Assembly (NCBI GenBank): GCA_035771165.1
Contig: JAWNZC010000235.1
Location: 310,001-374,000 of the forward strand
Reading direction: 5' to 3'
DNA: 64,000 nucleotides
Origin: Paragorgia papillata
Taxonomy: Eukaryota; Cnidaria; Anthozoa; Scleralcyonacea; Coralliidae
Shown here in pieces: positions 29,880-41,419 of the stretch. Position numbers and translations under genes: made by a program. The notes below the pieces were generated by a model, which saw nothing but the letters and a program-made list of their open reading frames with translations, ran no database searches and was not told where the DNA came from. Position 1 is the stretch's first letter. Every line of letters begins with the position of its first letter.

Positions 29880-31950
29880 CAACAAAACATTTTCTACACG
29901 GTAGACGGAGATTCTGTAAACGGTATTAGATTCCTTGTTAAATTCTGCATAGGACAGTGTACGAAACGAATGTTAAACTGTAAACAAAGTAATTTATGTA
30001 TATTTTTTAATATGATCGTCACTTAGCGCGCGCTTCCTGACTCAGATCAAATGACACGTTGATTTGCAAACAAAACATTTTCTACACGGTAGACGGAGAT
30101 TCTGTAAACGGCATTAGATTCCTTGTTAAATTCTGCATAGGACAGTGTACGAAACGAATGTTAAACTGTAAACAAAGTAATTTATTTATATTTTTTAATA
30201 TGATCGTCACTTAGCGCGCGCTTCCTGACTCAGATCAAATGACACGTTGATTTGCCAACAAAACATTTTCTACACGGTAGACGGAGATTCTGTAAACGGT
30301 ATTAGATTCCTTGTTAAATTCTGCATAGGACAGTGTACGAAACGAATGTTAAACTGTAAACAAAGTAATTTATGTATATTTTTTAATATGATCGTCACTT
30401 AGCGCGCGCTTCCTGACTCAGATCAAATGACACGTTGATTTGCAAACAAAACATTTTCTACACGGTAGACGGAGATTCTGTAAACGGCATTAGATTCCTT
30501 GTTAAATTCTGCATAGGACAGTGTACGAAACGAATGTTAAACTGTAAACAAAGTAATTTATTTATATTTTTTAATATGATCGTCACTTAGCGCGCGCTTC
30601 CTGACTCAGATCAAATGACACGTTGATTTGCCAACAAAATATTTTCTGCACGGTAGACGGAGATTCTGTTAACGGCATTAGATTTCTTGTTAAATTCTGC
30701 ATAGGACAGTGTACGGAATGAATGTTAAACTGTAAACAAAGTAATTTATTTATATTTTTTAATATGATCGTCACTTAGCGCGCGCTTCCTGACTCAGATC
30801 AAATTACACCTTGATTTGCCAACAAAATATTTTCTGCACGGTAGACGGAGATTCTGTTAACGGCATTAGATTTCTTGTTAAATTCTGCATAGGACAGTGT
30901 ACGGAATGAATGTTAAACTGTAAACATAGTAATTTATTTATATTTTTTAATATGATCGTCACTTAGCGCGCGCTTCCTGACTCAGATCAAATGACACGTT
31001 GATTTGCCAACAAAACATTTTCTACACGGTAGACGGAGATTCTGTAAACGGCATTAGATTCCTTGTTAAATTCTGCATAGGACAGTGTACGAAACGAATG
31101 TTAAACTGTAAACAAAGTAATTTATTTATATTTTTTAATATGATCGTCACTTAGCGCGCGCTTCCTGACTCAGATCAAATGACACGTTGATTTGCCAACA
31201 AAACATTTTCTACACGGTAGACGGAGATTCTGTAAACGGTATTAGATTCCTTGTTAAATTCTGCATAGGACAGTGTACGAAACGAATGTTAAACTGTAAA
31301 CAAAGTAATTTATGTATATTTTTTAATATGATCGTCACTTAGCGCGCGCTTCCTGACTCAGATCAAATGACACGTTGATTTGCAAACAAAACATTTTCTA
31401 CACGGTAGACGGAGATTCTGTAAACGGCATTAGATTCCTTGTTAAATTCTGCATAGGACAGTGTACGAAACGAATGTTAAACTGTAAACAAAGTAATTTA
31501 TTTATATTTTTTAATATGATCGTCACTTAGCGCGCGCTTCCTGACTCAGATCAAATGACACGTTGATTTGCCAACAAAACATTTTCTACACGGTAGACGG
31601 AGATTCTGTAAACGGTATTAGATTCCTTGTTAAATTCTGCATAGGACAGTGTACGAAACGAATGTTAAACTGTAAACAAAGTAATTTATGTATATTTTTT
31701 AATATGATCGTCACTTAGCGCGCGCTTCCTGACTCAGATCAAATGACACGTTGATTTGCAAACAAAACATTTTCTACACGGTAGACGGAGATTCTGTAAA
31801 CGGCATTAGATTCCTTGTTAAATTCTGCATAGGACAGTGTACGAAACGAATGTTAAACTGTAAACAAAGTAATTTATTTATATTTTTTAATATGATCGTC
31901 ACTTAGCGCGCGCTTCCTGACTCAGATCAAATGACACGTTGATTTGCCAA
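29880..31950 (+). repeat. Dimer repeat inside a seven-monomer repeat
   Basis: A dimer marked by ACGGTATTAGATTCC in one monomer and GATTTGCAAACAAAAC in the next occurs at about 29.9, 30.3, 31.2 and 31.6 kb, so the local period is 376 bp. Pairs of dimers repeat at 1316 bp (seven monomers), together with the following variant D monomers that carry AAATTACACCTTG. This is a two-level nesting of duplication events. Confidence 0.7.
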
Positions 31951-32274
31951 CAAAATATTTTCTGCACGGTAGACGGAGATTCTGTTAACGGCATTAGATT
32001 TCTTGTTAAATTCTGCATAGGACAGTGTACGGAATGAATGTTAAACTGTAAACAAAGTAATTTATTTATATTTTTTAATATGATCGTCACTTAGCGCGCG
32101 CTTCCTGACTCAGATCAAATTACACCTTGATTTGCCAACAAAATATTTTCTGCACGGTAGACGGAGATTCTGTTAACGGCATTAGATTTCTTGTTAAATT
32201 CTGCATAGGACAGTGTACGGAATGAATGTTAAACTGTAAACATAGTAATTTATTTATATTTTTTAATATGATCG

Positions 32275-34328
32275 TCACTTAGCGCGCGCTTCCTGACTCA
32301 GATCAAATGACACGTTGATACAAAATATTTTCTGCACGGTATACGGCGATTCTGTTAACGCCATTAGATTCCTTGTTAAATTCTGCATAAGACAGTGTAC
32401 GAAACGAATGTTAAACTGCAAAGAAAGTAATTTATTTATATTTTTTAATATGATCGTCACTTAGCGCGCGCTTCCTGACTCAGATCAAATGACACGTTGA
32501 TTTGCCAACAAAACATTTTCTACACGGTAGACGGAGATTCTATAAACGGCATTAGATTCCTTGTTAAATTCTGCATAGGACAGTGTACGAAACGAATGTT
32601 AAACTGTAAACAAAGTAATTTATGTATATTTTTTAATATGATCGTCACTTAGCGCGCGCTTCCTGACTCAGATCAAATGACACGTTGATTTGCCAACAAA
32701 ACATTTTCTACACGGTAGACGGAGATTCTGTAAACGGCATTAGATTCCTTGTTAAATTCTGCATAGGGCAGTGTACGAAACGAATGTTAAACTGTAAACA
32801 AAGTAATTTATTTATATTTTTTAATATGATCGTCACTTAGCGCGCGCTTCCTGACTCAGATCAAATGACACGTTGATTTGCCAACAAAACATTTTCTACA
32901 CGGTAGACGGAGATTCTGTTAACGGCATTAGATTTCTTGTTAAATTCTGCATAGGACAGTGTACGGAATGAATGTTAAACTGTAAACATAGTAATTTATT
33001 TATATTTTTTAATATGATCGTCACTTAGCGCGCGCTTCCTGACTCAGATCAAATGACACGTTGATACAAAATATTTTCTGCACGGTATACGGCGATTCTG
33101 TTAACGCCATTAGATTCCTTGTTAAATTCTGCATAAGACAGTGTACGAAACGAATGTTAAACTGCAAAGAAAGTAATTTATTTATATTTTTTAATATGAT
33201 CGTCACTTAGCGCGCGCTTCCTGACTCAGATCAAATGACACGTTGATTTGCCAACAAAACATTTTCTACACGGTAGACGGAGATTCTGTAAACGGCATTA
33301 GATTCCTTGTTAAATTCTGCATAGGACAGTGTACGAAACGAATGTTAAACTGTAAACAAAGTAATTTATGTATATTTTTTAATATGATCGTCACTTAGCG
33401 CGCGCTTCCTGACTCAGATCAAATGACACGTTGATTTGCCAACAAAACATTTTCTACACGGTAGACGGAGATTCTGTAAACGGCATTAGATTCCTTGTTA
33501 AATTCTGCATAGGACAGTGTACGAAACGAATGTTAAACTGTAAACAAAGTAATTTATTTATATTTTTTAATATGATCGTCACTTAGCGCGCGCTTCCTGA
33601 CTCAGATCAAATGACACGTTGATTTGCCAACAAAACATTTTCTACACGGTAGACGGAGATTCTGTAAACGGCATTAGATTCCTTGTTAAATTCTGCATAG
33701 GACAGTGTACGAAACGAATGTTAAACTGTAAACAAAGTAATTTATGTATATTTTTTAATATGATCGTCACTTAGCGCGCGCTTCCTGACTCAGATCAAAT
33801 GACACGTTGATTTGCCAACAAAACATTTTCTACACGGTAGACGGAGATTCTGTAAACGGCATTAGATTCCTTGTTAAATTCTGCATAGGACAGTGTACGG
33901 AATGAATGTTAAACTGTAAACAAAGTAATTTATTTATATTTTTTAATATGATCGTCACTTAGCGCGCGCTTCCTGACTCAGATCAAATTACACCTTGATT
34001 TGCCAACAAAATATTTTCTGCACGGTAGACGGAGATTCTGTTAACGGCATTATATTTCTTGTTAAATTCTGCATAGGACAGTGTACGGAATGAATGTTAA
34101 ACTGTAAACATAGTAATTTATTTATATTTTTTAATATGATCGTCACTTAGCGCGCGCTTCCTGACTCAGATCAAATGACACGTTGATACAAAATATTTTC
34201 TGCACGGTATACGGCGATTCTGTTAACGCCATTAGATTCCTTGTTAAATTCTGCATAGGACAGTGTACGAAACGAATGTTAAACTGTAAACAAAGTAATT
34301 TATGTATATTTTTTAATATGATCGTCAC
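32275..34328 (+). repeat. Satellite monomers sharing a 6-bp deletion
   Basis: Monomers at about 32.28, 33.02 and 34.14 kb have CACGTTGATACAAAATATT where others have the GATTTGCCAACAAAATA form, a loss of 6 bp. A shared deletion is a strong marker of common descent. The first two copies are 746 bp apart (four monomers minus 6 bp), and the third has a different 3' half, suggesting recombination between variants. Confidence 0.75.
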
Positions 34329-36018
34329 TTAGCGCGCGCTTCCTGACTCAGATCAAATGACACGTTGATTTGCCAACAAAACATTTTCTACACGGTAGAC
34401 GGAGATTCTGTAAACGGCATTAGATTCCTTGTTAAATTCTGCATAGGACAGTGTACGAAACGAATGTTAAACTGTAAACAAAGTAATTTATTTATATTTT
34501 TTAATATGATCGTCACTTAGCGCGCGCTTCCTGACTCAGATCAAATGACACGTTGATTTGCCAACAAAATATTTTCTGCACGGTAGACGGAGATTCTGTT
34601 AACGGCATTAGATTTCTTGTTAAATTCTGCATAGGACAGTGTACGAAATGAATGTTAAACTGTAAACAAAGTAATTTATTTATATTTTTTAATATGATCG
34701 TCACTTAGCGCGCGCTTCCTGACTCAGATCAAATTACACCTTGATTTGCCAACAAAATATTTTCTGCACGGTAGGCGGAGATTCTGTTAACGGCATTAGA
34801 TTTCTTGTTAAATTCTGCATAGGACAGTGTACGGAATGAATGTTAAACTGTAAACATAGTAATTTATTTATATTTTTTAATATGATCGTCACTTAGCGCG
34901 CGCTTCCTGATTCAGATCAAATGACACCTTGATTTGCCAACAAAATATTTTCTGCACGGTAGACGGAGATTCTGTTAACGGCATTAGATTTCTTGTTAAA
35001 TTCTGCATAGGACAGTGTAAGAAACGAATGTTAAACTGTAAACATAGTAATTTATTTATATATTTTTATATATGATCGTCACTTAGCGCTCGCTTGCTGA
35101 CTCAGATCAAATGACACCTTGATTTGCCAACAAAATATTTTCTGCACGGTAGACGGCGATTCTGTTAACGGCATTAGATTCCTTGTTAAATTCTGGATAG
35201 GACAGTGTACGGAATGAATGTTAAACTGTAAACAAAGTAATTTATTTATATTTTTTAATATGATCGTCACTTAGCGCGCGCTTCCTGACTCAGATCAAAT
35301 GACACGTTGATTTGCCAACAAAACATTTTCTACACGGTAGACGGAGATTCTGTAAACGGCATTAGATTCCTTGTTAAATTCTGCATAGGACAGTGTACGA
35401 AACGAATGTTAAACTGTAAACAAAGTAATTTATTTATATTTTTTAATATGATCGTCACTTAGCGCGCGCTTCCTGACTCAGATCAAATGACACGTTGATT
35501 TGCCAACAAAATATTTTATGCACGGTATACGGCGATTCTGTTAACGCCATTAGATTCCTTGTTAAATTCTGCATAAGACAGTGTACGAAAAGAATGTTAA
35601 ACTGCAAAGAAAGTAATTTATTTATATTTTTTAATATGATCGTCACTTAGCGCGCGCTTCCTGACTCAGATCAAATGACACGTTGATTTGCCAACAAAAC
35701 ATTTTGTACACGGTAGACGGAGATTCTGTAAACGGCATTAGATTCCTTGTTAAATTCTGCATAGGACAGTGTACGAAACGAATGTTAAACTGTAAACAAA
35801 GTAATTTATGTATATTTTTTAATATGATCGTCACTTAGCGCGCGCTTCCTGACTCAGATCAAATGACACGTTGATTTGCCAACAAAACATTTTCTACACG
35901 GTAGACGGAGATTCTGTAAACGGCATTAGATTCCTTGTTAAATTCTGCATAGGACAGTGTACGAAACGAATGTTAAACTGTAAACAAAGTAATTTATTTA
36001 TATTTTTTAATATGATCG

Positions 36019-37147
36019 TCACTTAGCGCGCGCTTCCTGACTCAGATCAAATGACACGTTGATTTGCCAACAAAATATTTTCTGCACGGTAGACGGAGAT
36101 TCTGTTAACGGCATTAGATTTCTTGTTAAATTCTGCATAGGACAGTGTACGGAATGAATGTTAAACTGTAAACAAAGTAATTTATTTATATTTTTTAATA
36201 TGATCGTCACTTAGCGCGCGCTTCCTGACTCAGATCAAATTACACCTTGATTTGCCAACAAAATATTTTCTGCACGGTAGACGGAGATTCTGTTAACGGC
36301 ATTAGATTTCTTGTTAAATTCTGCATAGGACAGTGTACGGAATGAATGTTAAACTGTAAACATAGTAATTTATTTATATTTTTTAATATGATCGTCACTT
36401 AGCGCGCGCTTCCTGATTCAGATCAAATGACACCTTGATTTGCCAACAAAATATTTTCTGCACGGTAGACGGAGATTCTGTTAACGGCATTAGATTTCTT
36501 GTTAAATTCTGCATAGGACAGTGTACGGAATGAATGTTAAACTGTAAATATAGTAATTTATTTATATTTTTTAATATGATCGTCACTTAGCGCGCGCTTC
36601 CTGACTCAGATCAAATGACACGTTGATTTGCCAACAAAATATTTTCTGCACGGTAGACGGAGATTCTGTTAACGGCATTAGATTTCTTGTTAAATTCTGC
36701 ATAGGACAGTGTACGGAATGAATGTTAAACTGTAAACAAAGTAATTTATTTATATTTTTTAATATGATCGTCACTTAGCGCGCGCTTCCTGACTCAGATC
36801 AAATTACACCTTGATTTGCCAACAAAATATTTTCTGCACGGTAGACGGAGATTCTGTTAACGGCATTAGATTTCTTGTTAAATTCTGCATAGGACAGTGT
36901 ACGGAATGAATGTTAAACTGTAAACATAGTAATTTATTTATATTTTTTAATATGATCGTCACTTAGCGCGCGCTTCCTGATTCAGATCAAATGACACCTT
37001 GATTTGCCAACAAAATATTTTCTGCACGGTAGACGGAGATTCTGTTAACGGCATTAGATTTCTTGTTAAATTCTGCATAGGACAGTGTACGGAATGAATG
37101 TTAAACTGTAAATATAGTAATTTATTTATATTTTTTAATATGTTCGT
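36019..37147 (+). repeat. Terminal three-monomer repeat, two units
   Basis: 36,019-36,582 and 36,583-37,147 repeat at an offset of 564 bp. Each unit has a GACACGTTG monomer, an AAATTACACCTTG monomer and a CTGATTCAG monomer with CTGTAAATATAG. All are variant D. The array ends less than 60 bp after the second unit. Confidence 0.75.
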
Positions 37148-37230
37148 CACTTAGCGCGCGCTTCCTGACTCAGATCAAATGACACCTGGATTTGCCAACA
37201 ACTGTGAAACAAAGTAATTTATACGCAGTT
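37148..37230 (+). repeat. Right edge of the satellite array
   Basis: The last monomer breaks off at TTTGCCAACA (about 37,199) and is joined to ACTGTGAAACAAAGTAATT, which looks like the TTAAACTGTAAACAAAGTAATT part of another monomer, so about 110 bp has been lost. After about 37,222 no satellite similarity is visible. Confidence 0.75.
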
Positions 37231-38781
37231 ACTAAAAGATCATAATTAAAAATAAAATTTTTAATATGTATGCACGTAATTTAATTCTGATTTTGATTGA
37301 AGGATGTCGTATTTTTGAACTGTTGAGGTTGCAATGATACATCACTTGTTCTTCTTGGTTTACCTACAATTATAAATTTCAATTATAGGTTTTCCTTGTA
37401 TTTGAAATTTGATTTTAGTTTTAATTGTTGTTTGTTGGCTTGTCTGGCTTACCAAAATTCTGGTAGCACTTGTTCCAAAGCTTCTTTTCTGGTGATTTTT
37501 TTGAACTCTGTTAGCACTAATGCCACAGCTTCGGGTAGAAGGATTAGAAATATGTAATCATTTCTTTGGTAGTAAAATTCATAGAAAAGAGATAAGTGCA
37601 GTTGAAAATGTAATGAGGAAAATCCCTTACAACTAGACATTAAGCAGTTAAATAAAATTCGGCGCAGAAAACTAAATAGGACATTTATGCATCTTACTTG
37701 TTTTTGTTGCTTGCATTCGGCCAAAGTTGAAGATTATAGTTGATTGTGAACGGAGGCAGGAAAAAGGCTTGCGGATCTCTGCAATATGTTGGGCAACTAC
37801 AATTAATGATACAACCTTACCTCTGTTTGCAATAATGTTATGGTTTGAGTTTACGTGCTTTGGTTCCTATTTTTATTGTCGACAAACCATCACAAACCAT
37901 ATAGGATTATTAAATTTTGCAGTGCATATAATAGCCATCCTGGTCATTCGTCAATGTCGTTATCGTTCTTATCTTTGTCTTTATCACCTTATCCTTGTCT
38001 CTATCGGTATTACCGTTTTTGTAATTCTTTTCTTTAGAACTGTTACCTTTTCCGTTTCACTCTAACTTTTGTTTGGATCATTGACATTAGCGTTTCCGAT
38101 ACAGCATCTAGCACCTGATTAACGAGAAAGGCGGAAAATATTACCGCTGAATCATTTTAACGTCTCATGTGACTGTGCATATCTGTAAAATAATTTATCT
38201 TGAAAATACCTCATCTGTAAGGTCAGAAAACACAAATGTCTGGGTCCTCTTCCTGATGCCTTTGTGCTCCAGAAAATCGAAGTGCGCTTGCTTTATCCAG
38301 TCCCATTCATCTACTTTTGCTCTGTATAATTATGCAATCAAGAAAGTCAAACATAAGGAAGACACAGAAGATTCTACATGCTTAATAAATATTTCCGGCG
38401 TATGTATCACCGGCGGTATTATTTAAAATTCAATGGCTTGAAATAACACAGCTTACGTTTCTTTTCTCATTGCGCTGAATTTTTGAAAATGGGAAAATTG
38501 CCTTTGTATCTAAAAGAAACCAATGAATACTAAACTCAATTCTGTATTGATCATGTGTTGTTACTCCCGGTTAAACGAGTAGTTAACGTTAGGAACAGCA
38601 TATAATGAGAATGAGAAAGAATCAGGTCATAGCTAACCAGTTGCAGTTGACAGTTATAACTACAGTTAGCCCTAATACTTACATACTCGGCGACAAGCGA
38701 TTCTTTTCCGGTCCAGAATAAAGAAACGTTGTCATCTTCTGACGTTCTTTCAGTCCCTTCGCTGTAAAATGCCGTAAGTTA
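37231..38781. other. AT-rich sequence without a recognisable gene
   Basis: Several ORFs of 60-112 codons can be drawn here on both strands (for example 37,449-37,724 minus, 37,727-38,065 plus, 38,169-38,426 plus). The three I checked begin at TTG or GTG, and none shows a domain I know. From 37,930 to 38,060 the sequence is rich in CTTATCGTTCTT-like pyrimidine motifs. I see no RNA gene and no clear promoter. Confidence 0.5.
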
Positions 38782-38824
38782 ATCTGTCTGTCCGTCCGTC
38801 CGTCCGTCCGTCCGTCCGTCCGTC

Positions 38825-38857
<33 letters not shown>

Positions 38858-38860
38858 ATA

Positions 38861-38904
<44 letters not shown>

Positions 38905-38940
38905 GGTCTGTCTGTCTGTCTGTCTGTCTGTCTGCCTGCC
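38782..38940 (+). repeat. (GTCC/GTCT)n tetranucleotide microsatellite
   Basis: About 40 tetranucleotide units. It begins mainly as GTCC and passes through mixed GTCT/GTCC to pure GTCT, with one GTCG near 38,904. A pyrimidine-rich stretch follows to about 39,100. ORFs reported across it on both strands are translations of the repeat. Confidence 0.95.
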
Positions 38941-40544
38941 TTCCCGCCTGTGCTTGTCTGCATGTATGTGTCCCGTCCAATTTTCTATCTCTCCCGTCAG
39001 CCTCTCTCTCTGTCTGCTTGTAATTTTCTTTTCCTTTTTCTTTCCACTCTCCCTTTCCTTTTATCTTCTTCATCTTGTTATCCTTTTTACTTTACTTTCT
39101 TCGCATGTTTGTCGGTATGCTATGTTTTTATTTCTGCATTTTTTATCATTACAACGTTATTCTAAATACCTTGTGTCACTGTTGTTAGCTTGATCCAATA
39201 TAAGCGTCGAAGTTCTGACCTGTACAATATAAATTATCGTGTGACCCGTGATTTTGCATTTTTACCTAAACAGCCATTAAAATTTAAAACATTTTGTATT
39301 TGTCTACTTTACCTTGGACTCCACTTGATTTCCATTGTCTGCAGCTTCCCTGTAATGTAATATTAAACACATTGGTGAACGTAACTTGCACAATGTCGAC
39401 ATGTGTACAACATCAAAAATATACTTAAAAATTTCATCATTGTTATACCTGTTCTTAGACAAATAAAATTTAATCCATAACCGCATTCGTGTCATGTCAT
39501 TCTAAAACCAAAAGTTTTACAAGTAACGATTATGACAAACATGGCTTGTTTATAATATTAAATAACTGACGTTTCACAGTCTTTGTTATATTTGACGTAC
39601 TTGGTTGAACGGCTGAGATGTACAAAAAAGGCAACGTTTAGAATATAATATTGTAAAACACGCGTCAGATGAAGAAGTGTTAAAACAGTTTTCTTTTTTT
39701 CTTACCGCACAAATAAAGACGCCGCAATCATCTAAATTTTTTTGTTGCGGAACCTGAATATTAGAAATATGGGTTTAACTAATTTTCTTAATGTATATAT
39801 TAACGGTTTGCGTTGGTACGCAATTGAAATGACAAACAATTTACTTCGCGCGACAGATAGAAATACTTTAATACAATGCTGGTTAGTGGGACATACACCT
39901 TTATAGCAGGAACGATCCACTCCAAATTGACAACCGCATTGGCATTGGGTTCACAACGCCGAATTTCGTTCTCTAACCACTTCCTACCAATTTGACGTGC
40001 ATAGAAATTAAGAAATAAAGCATTATTTTATTTATATTATTTATATAGAATATTAAGAACAATTATTATATGTATTTATGTATGTTTATTTGCATGTAAT
40101 AATTTCAGTTGTTTTTAAATGTTGCCGCAAGCATATTGGAACTATAATTAAATCTTTTTCGAGAAGATTTACCTGTTAAAGAAAGTCCATGCATCTTACT
40201 AAAACATCGTGCATTTCTCTCGAAAGGCTAGTGTTTGCACAGCTATTTTGAAATTTTTTTTAACTTCGCTCAAATTTTTCGTGCGTCTGCTATAAACAAA
40301 CTAGGAACTAATCAAACGGTGTTCAGTTACCACCGCACCAAATAGGCCAAATCGAGAAATAGTTATTCTCACACATCATTAGATATTCATAGCACTTCGG
40401 CCAATGAGATGTCCTGATTTAAGTCACGTGTATATACCTGGAAACCCAGTCCAAATCAGAAGCTTAATTTATGCAAGTGGGCAGGGCTTTGAAGCTGAGG
40501 GAAATTGACGGGAAAACAATAGATATGTAAATTGTAAATTTGAA
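38941..40544. other. Unannotated sequence
   Basis: It starts as a pyrimidine-rich strand (about 38,990-39,100) and becomes ordinary AT-rich sequence. The short ORFs at 39,304-39,495 and 39,732-39,920 (minus) have no recognisable domain. Near 40,408-40,436 the motifs CCAAT, CACGTG and TATATA occur within 30 bp of each other, the only promoter-like grouping I see here, but no ORF follows it on the plus strand. Confidence 0.4.
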
Positions 40545-40643
40545 TACTGTATTTAGAAATCTTTTCTAAATACAATAAACTGTATTTTGAAATTATTTCT
40601 AAATACAGTTTACTGTATTTAGAAAATATTTCTAAATACAGTG
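40545..40643. repeat. Three tandem palindromes of about 34 bp
   Basis: The motif ACTGTATTTAGAAA and its reverse complement TTTCTAAATACAGT alternate so that each of three consecutive units of about 33-35 bp can fold on itself. The ends (TGAATACTGTATTTAG and CTAAATACAGTGTTCA) also pair, so the cluster as a whole is close to a palindrome. A (TA)n tract follows at once. A MITE remnant or an extruded cruciform site is possible. Confidence 0.8.
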
Positions 40644-40648
40644 TTCAA

Positions 40649-40649
<1 letters not shown>

Positions 40650-40684
<35 letters not shown>
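40650..40684. repeat. (TA)n microsatellite
   Basis: About 17 AT dinucleotides between the palindrome cluster and the 3' flank of the recombinase fragment. Confidence 0.95.
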
Positions 40685-40687
<3 letters not shown>

Positions 40688-40769
40688 TTTCAACAGTGAG
40701 ACCAAGCACTCACAATTTATTACGCAAATAACATATTACAAACACGTTTTACCCTTTTAAACTCAACTA

Positions 40770-41419
40770 CTATTTCGCGTTAAACGAAATGTTAACAGTG
40801 CAATTATTAAATGTATTACTCGACAACATCAACTGTTCAGGAGCAACATTTCGCTGCACCTGATTATCAAATTCAGACCAGTCATATTCACTCGACAACG
40901 CATCCAGTGCTTCATCTGCTGTGTCATAATTCAGTTCTTTCTTGTCATTTACCGCCTTAATAGAAAGAACCTCGTCATCCTTCAATACGCATGGTCCAAC
41001 ACTGCTTTATACAGCCATTCTCTGCTTTTTATCGGCCTTCTCGTACGCAAATAAAGCAGACGAAATATGGCCTGTTCGCTCGCGTATTAGTTTTTCCTCA
41101 TGCTTTCCTTGAAATAAATTTGTGGCTGTAGTTACCCGAAGACAGTGAGCTGTCTTTGTCTCTAGACCGGCTTCTTTCATCATGGAAGGAAGAATTGAAT
41201 TCAACTTATGAATACCTACATGTGCATTGTCAAATTTATAATCTGTTTTACTCGGCCGAAAGTAAAATGCTTCGTCAATTCTTTCTAACCCACTAACCAA
41301 ATAGATATACTGCTTAAATATATCAACAAGACATGGCTCATGTTCGCCGACATTATCGGGGTGACAATAATGTGTCACAACTGTTGCTTTCTTCTTTAAA
41401 TCTTTCAAGCCTCCGTGGT
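40770..41419 (-). pseudogene. Crypton-type tyrosine recombinase, C-terminal fragment
   Basis: Reading leftward from about 41,408, the translation resembles the C-terminal catalytic half of Crypton transposon integrases (the DUF3504 family, also domesticated in KCTD1, ZMYM and QRICH1 proteins). In the 133-residue stretch I see the recombinase signature: HCLR at residues 88-91 (catalytic Arg91), the box ERTGH with His114, and Tyr122 in FAYE as the candidate nucleophile. One in-frame TAA at 41,007-41,009 interrupts the frame. The same frame then continues to 40,770 as an acidic tail ending in NNCTVNISFN, a type of ending I associate with this family. Both pieces would start at TTG, so neither start is real. 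The N-terminal part is missing because inverted satellite DNA begins directly at about 41,420, and the open frame runs into it. This is a dead, truncated mobile-element gene. Assignment to the Crypton/tyrosine recombinase group is fairly secure; the subfamily is not. Confidence 0.75.

Larger units (their letters stand above)
1..37199 (+). repeat. 188-bp tandem satellite array (about 198 monomers)
   Basis: The same unit recurs head to tail from the first base to about 37.2 kb. Landmarks such as GATCGTCACTTAGCGC recur every 188 bp, with small indels. Each monomer contains, in order, an AT-only stretch of about 25 bp, the perfect 10-bp palindrome AGCGCGCGCT, an AP-1-like TGACTCA, the segment TTGATTTGCCAACAAAA, and a segment ending in TTAAACTGTAAACAAAG. 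At least four variants are visible. A has TACACGGTAGACGGAG. B has TGCACGGTATACGGCG with CATAAGACAG and CTGCAAAGAAAG. C has TAGACGCAG with GTGTAAGAAACG. D has GACACCTTG and/or GTGTACGGAATG. Variant D is nearly confined to the right end (27.7 kb onward), with an isolated copy near 1.95 kb. The left boundary is outside the window. The minus strand gives a 63-residue ORF per many monomers, but it starts with GTG and 188 is not a multiple of 3, so I do not treat it as coding. Centromeric or pericentromeric satellite is the likely nature; that is inference. Confidence 0.97.

Noticed and set aside
307..37150. Recurrent 63-codon minus-strand ORFs, one per many monomers, with stop and start overlapping as GTGA
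   Set aside because: They start with GTG, the monomer length is not a multiple of 3, and many monomers break the frame. Variation appears as amino-acid changes and small deletions. This is the satellite unit read in its longest open frame, not a gene family.
1..37199. CRISPR array
   Set aside because: The whole 188-bp unit repeats, with no short repeat alternating with unique spacers, no cas genes, and a eukaryotic context.
1..37199. Hammerhead ribozyme or CENP-B box in the satellite monomer
   Set aside because: I looked on both strands for CTGATGA with GAAA and for the CENP-B box pattern. Neither is present in a usable form.
37449..38426. ORFs of 60-112 codons on both strands
   Set aside because: The ones I checked start at TTG or GTG, they have ordinary AT-rich composition, and none has a recognisable domain.
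38750..39193. ORFs of 79-107 codons over the tetranucleotide tract
   Set aside because: They are direct translations of GTCC/GTCT repeats (Arg-Gln-Thr-Asp or Ser-Val-Cys-Leu).
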